DNA from: Lithospermum erythrorhizon
Lineage: Eukaryota > Streptophyta > Magnoliopsida > Boraginales > Boraginaceae
Length of the DNA: 64,000 bases
NCBI GenBank assembly: GCA_019722365.1
Contig: JADFUC010000847.1
Span: 122,263-186,262, forward strand
Direction: 5' to 3'
The stretch's first letter is position 1; each line of letters begins with the position of its first letter. This document shows, piece by piece, positions 42,616 to 55,985 of this stretch. The notes under the pieces are model-generated. The model did not search any database. It was given only the letters and a program-made list of their open reading frames with translations, and was not told the origin of the DNA. The translations under genes and the position numbers were made by a program.

Positions 42616-45590
42616 CTTCGCCATCTATTGTTTTGCCTCTGGATATCTTCAAACTGTTTTCCCTCGCTTCTAATTGTGAGCAAATGGAGTTATTTCCTCC
42701 CGAAAGTAATGTTCCTCAAACATTTCTTAGCCAAATTTTGACCAACCAATCCATTTATCATGCTAAGATTCACAGTTATGTCGAAGTCAACATGACCAAC
42801 CATCTCAACAAGACCACTAAATTGACCACTTCCATTCACTGAGAACAAAAGAAATATATCACAAAATGCATCTCAAAAATCAACCAAAATCGGAAGATTA
42901 GTACAATTAACACCAGAGAACCTATGAATATCAACATTATTATTATAATTAAATGAAACATATGAACTCCCTAAATTCAAATGAAAGATCAACAAAAATA
43001 ATCAAGATTTACAAATAACTCTCCTCAGAAAAACATGGCTTAATGTATGAACGGCATAATCACTCCGCCCCAGTCGGCCGCCCGAAAGCGAGAATCATTA
43101 TAATCCTCGAACACCCAGAGTCACCATACCGATGTACGACTCTAGTTTAAAGAACTACGCTAAAGGCTTTTATTCGTAAATTTGATTTACAATTAAAATT
43201 TAGAAAAATGCTAAAATTTACAATCCATCGTGCGGATATATAAACTTAACCAACTCCATATATATATACAACATATCTCAAAAAAGACAAGAATGCCCAA
43301 GAATGCTACAATCGAGAGTAACATCAGATCCTCGAATACAAAAATAATTGCCGACAAGTCCAAATGAAATACAACAATCGCTAAAACGGTTGACAACACA
43401 ACAAAACGAGACTGTGAGGATCCTCAGCCACCCGATGCTCACCTAGCCACTCGGAATATAAACTCTCAAACAGCCTCCCGACTCAACCGCCCACCGCCAA
43501 CCTCGCATTAAACGAAATGTCATTGGGGGCGTAAGCCGCCAAGCTTAGTGAAAACTTAAACAACAGCGAAACTTAAGCCATACGAAACGAGACAACAAGA
43601 GATATGTAGTCAAATACGAATAAGTGTTTGTTCACGATCACTCTAATAAGGCCATATCATAAAAATTAGGTCTCTGCATAACATGTCAAGATATAATACA
43701 AAAGCCTCAATAAAGACAATAATCACCTGTAATAAGATCAATAGACTAACAACGACTATAACTATACTATCAAACCATCTATCTCTCATATCTCCACAAC
43801 TATACTAACCTCTACGCAAGATATGCTCAATCCGTGTACCATAGGAATGGACCAATCGCACAAACACCGCCTTATACTGCATTATAAGGCCAATACCTCA
43901 ACAATGCAATACAAAGAATGGGTCATAGATAATCACACCGCTCTTATACCGAAGTATAAGGCCAAACCGCACTTATACCGTAGTATAAGGCCAAACCGCA
44001 CTTATACCGAAGTATAAGGCCAACACCAACAATGCACACAACAAAGAGGTCATAGATAATCACACCGCTCTTATACCGAAGTATAAGGCCAAACCGCACT
44101 TATACCGTAGTATAAGGCCATCAGCCACATATCTCCGTAGCGAAGCGAGAGTCACCGATCATCCCAACTATAGGGTCATATCCTAATACTCAAGTCAACT
44201 CAAAGTCACGCATAACTCCAACCAACACCTCTCAACAACTAACTACTATATTCCCAAATAATATCAAAGCACACAGCTAAATCGTCTCACAATCAAACAT
44301 CAATCAGAACCGCCGGCAAGCACTACGTAAACACGTATGCCGACAATGCCACAACACGTAAATGCCGATACGTAACACAAAGAAACGAAGTCGAGAGTTC
44401 AAGCTATTACTTACCTCGCTAAATCTTCAACCTACGTAAATGCCACCACATAACTTCATATCATGCTCACACAAATAATCACATAATCATACAACAAATG
44501 ACATGTTTCATACAATTTAAAGTAAGTACGTAAAGTAGCACCTACGAGATAGTACCACCTCCTCAAGCAATTTACCACAAAATCCTCGCGAAATCACAAA
44601 CCACAAAGAACTCCGCCCCTTTCCATGATCAACGCCTAACAAAAAACACCAAAAGTACAATCAAACCTACTACTATACTTATGCTCTAGAAGATACATTA
44701 CCAACTCTAAGTTGGAACGATTAAGAAATTAATAATGGGCACAACGAAATAACAACCCCGGGCTCTGGACACAACCCAATCGGCCCTCCCTCTAAAATTT
44801 CCGCCTTATCACTTTAACATTTCAAATCAACTTGTCATCTTATTTTAACCCTCAAGTCCATAACAATAACCTATACTCCAAAATCTCAATTACTACTCAA
44901 CTTACCAATCACACTTCTCTCAACTCTAACCTCCCAATCTACTATAAATCACAATTCTAACCTTACAACAACTACAATAAGGTCCCAAATCAACCCCCTA
45001 CACATTTAAAAGTCTCATAAAAAAGTCAACATAAAAAGTCAACTAACCTAGAAAAGTTAACCTATCGCCATAAACCTCAAACGACATCTTAACTCATGAA
45101 TTAACTACTTATATTCATCATACTACCCATAACAAACTTAGAAACACAATTAAATTCACTAGCAAAAGTCAACTAAAAAGTCAACTATGTCAAACCCATG
45201 AATCCCAAAAAGATTTGAACTTTTCTTACCTTAATTCAAGAATACGCTTAAGTGAAGATATTCAACCAACGATCTGAAGCTCGAAAGAACACCCGAAGTT
45301 ATAAAATGGAAAGAAAATTTCTTGGGGAGTGGACGGAGATTTTTGCCAAAACACTTGTACAGAAGATGAGATTGTCATGGGATTTTGATGTGTCGATGTG
45401 ACGAGAGATATTTATCAATACTCCGCTCTTTGCTTAAGTAATTCTCCACTTTCCGTATCTTTAAATCTCAACGAAACCGATTCCAAATTTCCCATGATAT
45501 AAACTTTTATTACTCATATAATACTAGTCTGCACATCGATTTATTCTCAAATTATTTACACTATCTCCTCCGGTCCCACCACCGAATTTT
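42616..45590. mobile_element. Unclassified non-coding insertion-like block with hairpin array
   Basis: The base composition is unlike the flanks: less T on the plus strand, rich in CA and AC, with moderate GC. The block lies between two groups of the same 85-90 base repeat, as if an element had entered that array. It contains the hairpin array at 43.87-44.12 kb and twice the phrase GCGAGAGTCACCGATC or GCGAGAATCATTATAATC. It has no recognisable retroelement or transposase coding sequence, and its ends and a target duplication were not resolved. Confidence 0.45.
43868..44122. repeat. Array of six small perfect hairpins
   Basis: CTTATACCG(A/T)AGTATAAG followed by GCCAAACCGCA occurs six times with 29-base local spacing. 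The arms CTTATAC/GTATAAG are perfect and the loops are CGAA or CGTA. A larger unit of about 127 bases, beginning GGTCATAGATAATCACACCG, is duplicated at 43921 and 44048. The first copy at 43871 is diverged (CTTATACTGCATTATAAG). Confidence 0.85.
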
Positions 45591-47283
<1,693 letters not shown>

Positions 47284-47847
47284 TAGAAGTAAAACACTCA
47301 TAAATTGCGTTGCATACAAAATGTCATAGCTGTTCCCATGAACACCAGTACCAGCTTGGGACTCGACTTCGCATATGGAGCAGGACACTTGAACCCTCTA
47401 AGGGTGCTAAGCCCCGGTCTAGTCTACGACGCCGACGCCAACGACTACATCAACTTCCTATGTGGGCAAGGATACAATGCCGCCCTCCTTCAGCTCGTCA
47501 CCGGAGAAACTAGCACTTGTTCTTCACCAATTTCCGCCTGGGATTTAAATGTTCCTTCATTTGCACTTTCCGTTACTGGATTTGTTCCTTTTAGCGCCAC
47601 CTTCAACCGGAAGGTGACCAATGTTGCACCGGGTGCGTCGACATATCAAGTGACAATTGATGCATATACAGGAGTGAATATACAAGTTGTACCGGAGACA
47701 TTGTCATTTTCGGCTCAAGGGGAGACTCTTTCTTATGTGGTGACCATTCAAGGAACCATTGGATATCTCATAACTTCTAATTCTTTGGTATGGAATGATG
47801 GTGTTCATACGGTTCGAAGTCCTATTGTTGTATTCGCTGTGGCATAA

Positions 47848-49486
47848 ATAAACCATGATAAGATTTGATGAGTGTAATAATAATGGTGTATGTGTTGAGT
47901 ACCATCAAATAGTCATGGCATGTATAGTTCATATGCATGTAAATATTATGCAGGAAATATTTCATGGAACAGAGAAGTATATAAATGAAATAAATATTGG
48001 AAAATTATTTCAAAACGATTTTAAGGTTGAATGCAAACTTTGGCATCCTAATTTATTATCTAGTTTATTTATCGTGTGTTTTATTCGCACGCAAAAAGGA
48101 GTACAAATTGAGAGTCCCACAAGTGAATGAACTTTCAATTAATCCCACACTTAACATGACCCAACACTTCTACTCGACTGCTAATTGAGTAGGACTCGAC
48201 TAGAAGTTCTTGCTCGATACCCGAAACAACAAAGTAATTACTCAACTTAAAACCCGCTTGACTTTTTAACAACATTAGTTCCCCCTCACATGCAATCAGA
48301 GTTTGGTCTTCTAATTCTGTTGATGAAGATCATATCATAATTCTAGTACCGTGCTTAGTCCATTGGCCATCCTTGACAACATGGAACAGAGAGAGATGCA
48401 ACCAGAGCTAGGAAAATAGTAGATGGTGTCCACAAGAGTTGGAGAGCAGTCTCACTTCAGCTCAAGAGTTGATATAAAGGCAACTTATTAGTTGCAGCAG
48501 TGACTAAGGCTCTATGGGATGGCTTGCATATCTATCATAATAGAGGATATCGAGGATTCACATTGAATTTGATTGCTAATAGTGCAGATGATTAATAAAC
48601 AGCCTAGCCGAATCATCAACGAGGTCTAAATAGCCTAGCTGAATCATGGACAAGCTTTGAAAAAAAGTCAGTTTCCATATATATAAAGGCTTGTTACTTA
48701 GAACACCCTCATGAAATAATTCCAAAAACAAGACAGAATAAAACAAGTTGGCAATCACACAAATTCGCCCGTTGATGGCATCTTCACGATTAGAGTAGGC
48801 TACTAGTATAATACAGCAAAATATGCAATGACCATCCATTACTACCATGCAATATTTACAATAACAATCCAGCATCAATAATATTCAGACTCGATAATTC
48901 ACATTATCACATATAAAAAAGCATGAACCATACACGGACTCCATATTTTATTATCACAAAGAAAAGGCTCCTACTCTGCATACTCATACATAAATCAAGT
49001 CTGCTTCAAGAACAGGAAGTGTACTTCAACTATGGTAGATGAACAGGTATGAGTACAAGAAGAGGTGATAAAGATTATGTATGTCGGGAAAGTTGCATAA
49101 ACAAAGATGGAGGATAAATTCTTTAGAAAGACGAACAAAAAGCTCAGGTTCTGATTCAAGGTCTCCACCTAGTGATCTAATATTGATGTCTTTGTGTAAG
49201 AATATCAGGGAACCATAAGCGCCATACAGAAAGCCTTGATAATACTAGCTTATCTTCCTATCACATAGTAACCACACATACAACATCCAATCAAGAGAGT
49301 GATAATCTCATATTCTTCAATATAAGAAGGGAAAACAGATTATACATGTTCAATTATATGATGACAATATTAGCTTCATTATAATTTCCTTTCAGGAATA
49401 TCAAACTACTATCAAGTATCAAACAAATACTCGTTTGTATGATATTCATAATACAAAATAGCCACCAAAATATATGCCTTCAAAAG
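47848..49486. other. Subtilase 3' flank and Yos1-like 3' flank
   Basis: No gene. AATAAA-type words shortly after 47847 (for example ATAAATAAACC) could serve as poly(A) signals for the subtilase. 48900-49486 would include the 3'UTR of the minus-strand Yos1-like gene. The 100-codon minus frame at 48576-48878 has no homology I recognise. Confidence 0.45.
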
Positions 49487-49720
49487 CTAACCAGAAACAA
49501 GTTTGACAACAATGAAGAGAGTGTTAAGGAGTATAAGAAGAACCCTGGAGTATTGAGTAGCATAAATAAGGCCGATAATTTGGCCCTTGAATGAAGTTCT
49601 CCTTACACCGGCGAATTCTTGAAAGGTCCAGCCTCTAGGCGCAAGAAATCGATCTTCATTTAGAATGGCCAATGCATTAACAAGAAGCAAGCAACCTTCC
49701 AGCAACGTCCACAAACCCAT
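49487..49720 (-). CDS. Yos1/IER3IP1-like small membrane protein
   Basis: A 77-residue protein closely matching plant Yos1-like proteins, which act with Yip1/Yif1 in COPII vesicle traffic from ER to Golgi. Two hydrophobic segments are visible: LLEGCLLLVNALAIL near the N-terminus, and LLILLNTLFIVVKLV at the C-terminal end. The conserved LNEDRFLAPRGW and FKGQIIGLIYATQYSR lie between them. The length matches the family and the coding exon is uninterrupted. Four bases above the ATG is a good acceptor (TGACATGTAG|GAA). The likely 5'UTR exon lies about 1 kb upstream and ends in AAAAG|GTACTT at 50785. Confidence 0.93.
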   Translation of the reverse strand: MGLWTLLEGCLLLVNALAILNEDRFLAPRGWTFQEFAGVRRTSFKGQIIGLIYATQYSRVLLILLNTLFIVVKLVSG

Positions 49721-50159
49721 TTCCTACATGTCACCGTCAAAAGATTTACAACCCCTTTTGACAAAATTTTAACACAAAACAACAAAGAGCTCATCAACTT
49801 CTCCCAAAGTCATGTACAAGTTAAAGGCATAAACTGGAAGATTACAATCATAAAAGAGTGATCTTTACGACTAAACGGCTACCTATAAGATTTCTCAAAA
49901 GAGGGCAATGGATTCAAGAATCTACTATCCTCAATAGTTCAACTTAACACATCCAAAATTGTTTATAGTCTAAACTCCTATTTTTTCACTTCCCAACACT
50001 GCACATCATTTTATGTCCAATCCACCTAATAAATTCAACAACAATTCAACTTTTAATGATTTGGTCTAAACTGAATTCTCACTTCAAATGCACCAATATA
50101 TACCCATATTATCTCACTTCCATGTACAATTGTGCCGGATGTCTAACATATTATCCCAC

Positions 50160-50425
50160 TAAACAAAATTCAACTAGTTGGATTAAAACCTCATCTAACC
50201 CAAAATTCAACCCCCAATTAAAACCATTCAACCCTCACCTTCCCCCCATTCAACCCATTCAACCGCCCCATTAAACCCATTAAACCAAAAAATGCAACCC
50301 CGACAAACACATCTGGCCTTTGATTAAACCCATTCGACCCAAAAATTCAACCCCCGATTAAACCCATTCAACGCCCCAATTAAACCCATTCAACCCCCGA
50401 TTAAACAAATTCAACCCTGTCTTTC
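50160..50425. repeat. Degenerate tandem repeat in the Yos1-like 5'UTR intron
   Basis: Repeats of about 18-22 bases built on ATTAAACCCATTCAACCCC, with variants, run for about 250 bases. C-rich on the plus strand, hence G-rich in the transcript. Confidence 0.75.
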
Positions 50426-50784
50426 TAATTTAAACCCGACCATTGTAGTTGGTCTAATGCACTGGCCAACAACATTAAAACTAAACTTACAACTATCAAT
50501 ATACTGAAAAGACTGAAACTTTATCAAGATCATCTACATTCTACTCCAAATTGTCTTACCACAAGTAATTAATCAAACAATCAAATAAAATTGAGATGTA
50601 GGTTGTGCATAATAATTAGTCATTTTAATTATCATAAAAGTGAATATTAATTCATACATATTGAATCGAAATAATATTAAATTCTGATTAATAATTTGTA
50701 AAAGAAAAGGATCCATCTAGAGGTAAGAATAAAAAACTGTAAGAAAAAAATGCCAAAAACAGTAAAATGAGAAAAAAGAAGTAC

Positions 50785-50880
50785 CTTTTGGTTGATTTGG
50801 GCAAGCAATTTTCAAGCAAGATCAAAGATCTGAGGAGAAGTTTGAGAATCTAAATGCGAGAAAGAAAAAAAAACTTCTTG
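50785..50880 (-). other. Probable 5'UTR exon of the Yos1-like gene
   Basis: On the minus strand this pyrimidine-rich stretch (CAAACTTCTCCTCAGATC) ends in a strong donor AAAAG|GTACTT. With the acceptor at 49724 it would define a 1.06 kb leader intron. The transcription start is not fixed. Confidence 0.6.
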
Positions 50881-50910
50881 GAGTTTTTAATTTTTTCAAA
50901 TGCTTCGATA

Positions 50911-51265
50911 GGCCTGATCGACCTGTAAAATTACCTCACATATTCGGTGGGAAAAGTTCGACTCGAGTTTTGGTCGAGCTCGAACTTTAACTTTTGGGGT
51001 TCGATTCAATAATATTAAATTCTGATTAATATAGCTCGAGCCGAGCTCTAATTACATATATTTAAAAAAAAATCAATATTCTTCTTATTTTATCAAGAAA
51101 ATTTGAATTTGGGTTCGAAATTCGAACTGTTCGAACAGAACCTCGAACTTTCAAACTTTTTTGAACCGAATCTAACTTCAAATTTTGGTTTTCGTTCGAA
51201 CTAGAACGAAACCGAACCGAACTATGATGACGTTATTCCCTTAATATTACAGCCCTAGGCCTGAT
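50911..51265. mobile_element. Non-autonomous hAT element with 8-base target duplication
   Basis: The 8-base word GGCCTGAT flanks a 339-base segment (50911-50918 and 51258-51265). Inside it, the left end CGACCTGTAAAATT pairs imperfectly with the right end AATATTACAGCCCTA. 8-base duplications and a CAGGGCTGTAA-type end are hAT hallmarks. The interior is full of GTTCGAA and CGAACC words; no coding sequence. Confidence 0.7.
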
Positions 51266-53960
51266 AGTAATTCCCTTTTCGTGCAAAACAAGATCGAACC
51301 ATGTTTTGTTTTAATTCATTTTGATCAGGTTGAGTTGAACCCAAATTTTCGTGTTTAATGTCAAATTGAATCTTATCGAATCATGTATAATCTTTGTGAA
51401 GTCGAGTCAAACTCTAATCGGGTCGGACCCTTACGGGTTCCATTCTATGTAGACTTACGTGTAACAAATATTGAGTGTTCAAATATATTATTAATTTAGT
51501 AATTATAACTAATATTTGTCGACTCTATGTCTTAAAATCAGTCAAGTTTAAAATTTATAAAATCGGGTTGAACCACTAAATCGACCTTTCGAGTCGAATC
51601 CTATGGAGCATTTGATTCCATTCAGGTTCGGTAAAAGACTTAGATATATGTAGCTTTAACTAAATGAACATCTTGCTCGGCGTCATGATCAAAATCAGGA
51701 GATTTGATTTGTTCAATATGCTAATCCAACTCGCAATGGGACTAAATCGGTTCATACTTGACTCAGACATCGAGCGATTCCAAAAAGAGTGACCTGAGCC
51801 GTTTTGTACTTGATGTGTATTACGGTATGTACTAGCGTTTGGACCTGTGATAATGGGTAAGTGCAATCTTTACCAACAATATTTTAGCGTGTGTACTTTG
51901 GATCATAGATAATAAATGCTTCGTCTTGATAGTTTTTACGTAGATTTTACTTAACATATATATGACGATATAGTTTGTGTTCATATATATAGATATATGA
52001 TATAGTTAAAAACATATTAATATGCTATATAGTAGGAAGTTATTGCCTTACATGGAATTTATGAAATTATGGAATTTATTATGCAAATTACTATTATGTC
52101 CTCAAATTAAAATGTGATAATCTATAGTTACTAAGAATTTACCGGTATGGGTGCTTTCGGTCGCTGATGTGCCATTCAATTCAAAATCAACATGTTCAAA
52201 TAACTAAGGTATATTGACAATCGAAGGTAATAACTTGAAACCCTTACAACCATATATATCAATTCGATCGTATTGAAAAAAGTAGAAGTTATCACTACTA
52301 CAAAAATGAGTATATACTTAGATGGCTTACATAAAATTACATAAGCATTAAATGCTCTTTATATAGTTATAAGCAGGTTGGATGTCCCTTAACTAACACA
52401 TTTGATCGGACGGGTTAGTATAAAAGCGAGGCGTTTAAAGGTATTTGACTTTAGATTAGCCCAACATGTGCGTCACGATGTTTGTGGGGAGTGATTACGT
52501 GCCTGCTTGAATTAAAGTGAGAGAAATCTGTTATCACACTTTATAAGCATGATGCTTACTAAATTATGTAAGCCTCTAAATGGGACTCCCAAGTATTTTA
52601 GCATAGTGCGTCCTCTAAGTTACTCGCTTGGCGCAAATTAATAATTTAGAAACACTTTCAAAGTGCCTTGAAGTAACTGTGTTATTATAAACATTTCTTA
52701 TAAAAATAAAACCTCGACAAAAGGCGCTAATATAAAAACAAATGCAAAACATTTTATAATCCAATTGTCAATATTTCATTGAAACATAATTAATGAACAT
52801 CAGAGTCAAATATATATCGATGTATCTAGGTATAGTTAACTGAGCTTACCGCTAAGCGAAGCATTCTGAAATTTTGAAAGACAAATACTCGAGGTTTAAC
52901 ACGTCGATGAAGCTCTTAGATTCTACATCTAGAATGTTGCTTGAGGTATCTGTTGTGTGAATAACCACACCATCGACAACACAATTTTATGCGTCAGTCA
53001 AATTCAGGGAGATTCGTATCAAACAATATAGTAGAAAAAAGTAATGGTAATAGTCTCACGAATCTCAAATTATCAAGTACTAATTAACTTTTTAGGTACA
53101 TCTTTAATTAACTGGCTTAATGCCCAATAATAATTTAAACTAATTAAAATACTAAAAATAAACTAATAAAGAACTAAATTAAATAACTAAAAACAAAATA
53201 ACAAATACTAATTAATAATGCGCCGTTAAGCCAGGAACCCATGATTTAGATTAGATGAAATAAGAGTATTTAATTGACTATGAAATTATCTATCAATTCA
53301 TTGCAAGAGAATTCTATAATATTAATATTCTCTCGGTAACGATAACCGATTAATGCGATGAAGCTGCACATATCTACATGATAGTTTAAAATATTCGGCC
53401 GGACGAACAATTAATGCTATAACTTGCCGCATTGACATGTACACATATCCCTTTGGTAAATGAAAGCAGCATTACAATTACATTTTCTAAGTGATCGCTT
53501 TTGTCTGCAGCAATTGTCACTTGTGAACAATTCCTTAATAGCTTTAGTTAATGAAAGTGATTAAGCATGATAATTAGGAGTATAAATAAACGATAAACAA
53601 CTCATACAGAAAATAAATACTTGAATCAATTCATCGTATTAGCGACTAATAATCAATTAGTTCATAATTGGAAGCAAAAATAAATAAATAAAATTATTGA
53701 AAATCATCCGAAAAATAATAAAGTAAAGTGACTTCTTGAATTGCACGTGTGACTGCGTGAAAACTCCTTGCTGCGTAACCCCTTCGATTTGTGCGTGAAG
53801 AGCACCTTTTTATTCTTCCGAGCAGTTGAAAACCTTTCTCTTCAATAGACAACAAACCGTGGGGCCCAATACAAAAGATGGCCAACCCACTTTTACTCTC
53901 CATATAAATTATAATCTTGAATAAATTGAGAACGGACTTCTTTTTTAGGCTTGGCTTAAA
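51266..53960. other. Gene-free region with a possible CACTA end
   Basis: No supported gene. CACTACTACAAAAATGAG at 52295 looks like the left end of a CACTA transposon, followed by about 400 bases of non-coding sequence in which TTAGATGGCTTAC, AGCCTCTAAATGGGA and CGTCCTCTAAGTTAC echo subterminal repeats. No matching right end was found. 51360-51600 holds worn GTCGAGTC/GGGTCGGACC words. Confidence 0.4.
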
Positions 53961-55134
53961 TACATTCTGCAAATTCCGGTTCGGTCCGGATTTTATGGGG
54001 CCGTGGTGGCGCTAACTATCTCCGTCGCCGGGCCAGGGCCGATAAAGTATCAGGTTTTTTGGGCCAGAGGCAGGACCCGACTAGAGCAGTGGGTAACCGG
54101 TCCGCCGGTTCGGCAGGGTGGGTAACCCGGTCCACCAGGTTCAGAATCTGAATCGAGGCTCTGTCACAGGAGTCTGAGGAAATACAAAATGAGCAAATAA
54201 ATACATGTGTGACGAGTTGCTTGACTAGGCGTCAAAGTTCAAGCGGTTTTGTAAACAAGCAGCAACTGATAATCGACAAAATTCTAATGTTTGACATTTA
54301 TCAAAACACCGGAAACAACTGTCCATGGGCATATTGAAGCAATTAATGAAGCTGACGGAGACGCGGCGAAAGGAAGGCTGGAACTTCGAGGATTGACATT
54401 TGTAAAGAGGCTGGATTGTCTCGCTGAAATGTGTTAATATAGGGAATTAATCCGATTGGTTGTTATTTACAATTGTACAAAAAACAACCAAAGAATTAGT
54501 CAATTGAACCATTACATTTACACTATTTGAAAATGAATACATAAAATGAAATGAATGAATAGTTAGTTACATTTCTGATATTTGTCCATGCCCAAGTCAA
54601 TTTAACAGCGTCCTTCCTTGAAATAGCATCTATTTGTTTTGAGTGTTCATAGAAGCTCTTTTAGGATCAATTATTAACTTTTGAGGCTAAAGAAAGAGAT
54701 TTGATTCTGGCTTGAGTTGTGATTGGAATAGAAATATCTTTATTTCTTGGGAGGCTGGATATTTGGGCTTACGTTAATAGTCATGATCGAAACTTATCAA
54801 ACTTAATACCACCTTGCATTCCAGTGGGACCTCGCCCAAGATGATCAAGATCAGGTCGTATTATTAATACCATCAACGGTTTAGAATTCTTCAAGCTTTC
54901 TCTTTCCAGGTCGGCTTGTCGTCATATTCTTGAGTAGATTGGGATGGTCATGGACATAGAATTTGTTCATGTACATCTTAAGCAGGGAGAATAATTTGTT
55001 TTGCAATTCCTCTTTATACATTTTTGCATCGTCGCCCCATTGGATACAAAGAATAATGGATAAACCCGTATAATGAATATCTACTTTTTATACTATGGCA
55101 TATGGTAACAATTTAACCTCGAAATTCATGTCGT

Positions 55135-55985
55135 CGTTGGAGCAGGTAACCGAGAGAAAGCATAGGCATATCGGCGGTAAGCAACTAGTAGATATGGCAT
55201 ATGGCGTTATTAGGCTAACGACGGTAAGCATAGGCAAGCGAGCAACTAGTAAAGGCCCATGGAAATGTGGTAACAACCGGTAAGCATAGACAATAATAAG
55301 CATCACGGCGGCAGTAGTAAGCTTGCAGGCGATGCTTGATAAGCGTAAGCCCAGCGGGCTTCTGATAAGCGGCGAGGCAACGATAGCGGCCGAGAAGGCT
55401 GATAGCGGCGAGCAACGATAGCGGCGAGAAGGCTACGATAGCGGCCGAACGCTTGATAAGCGAGCCAACCGATAAGCGGCGAGGCAACGTAAGCATAGTA
55501 GCAGACCAAACCTTGACCAAGGCGAGGCCTCGAGGCCCCGGGATCATCGCAGGTAGGCAAGTAGGCAACAATAGCGTGAGACAACAATAAGCATGGGCCT
55601 TGAATAGGCAACGATAGCGGGCACCGGGTAGATGCGTCATGGGCAAGTAGGCAAGTGAGCCTTGATAGCGTGAGAACTTGACAATAAGCATGGGCCTTGA
55701 ATGAGGCAACAATAAGGCCTCGGACTAGAAGTCATCGTAGGCGACTAGGCAAGTAGGCAACGATAGCCAGGCATTGACAATAGCGTAGGCCTTGAATATT
55801 AGGCAGCAATAAAAGCGGGGCCTCGGTGGAAGTCATCATAGGCAACTAGGCAGGCCCAGGCAACATAAGCGGCGAGCGGCACAAGAGAGGCAACAATAGC
55901 GTAGGCCTCGGTGGAGGTCGTCACAGAGCGTGGGCAACGATGGCGGCCGGGGCAGTATGAGAGATATGATAAGCATATGAGGTCG
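55135..55985. repeat. GC-rich minisatellite inside the dead hAT element
   Basis: About 850 bases of imperfect units using GGCAACGATAGCG, AATAAGCATGGGCCTTGAA, GAAGTCATCGTAGGC and ACTAGGCAAGTAGGCAAC. Unit lengths vary from about 30 to 110 bases. Several long open frames on the minus strand (up to 165 codons) result from the stop-poor repeat and are not genes. Confidence 0.85.

Noticed and set aside
42633..42842. 69-codon plus-strand frame in the subtilase intron
   Set aside because: No homology or exon-like borders with the subtilase, and it lies within repeat-derived DNA.
43868..44122. CRISPR array
   Set aside because: The units are hairpins with near-identical spacers in a plant intron; spacers are not unique and no cas genes are present.
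55215..55712. 165-codon minus-strand open frame
   Set aside because: It lies wholly in the GC-rich minisatellite, is low in complexity and appears open only because the repeat lacks stops.
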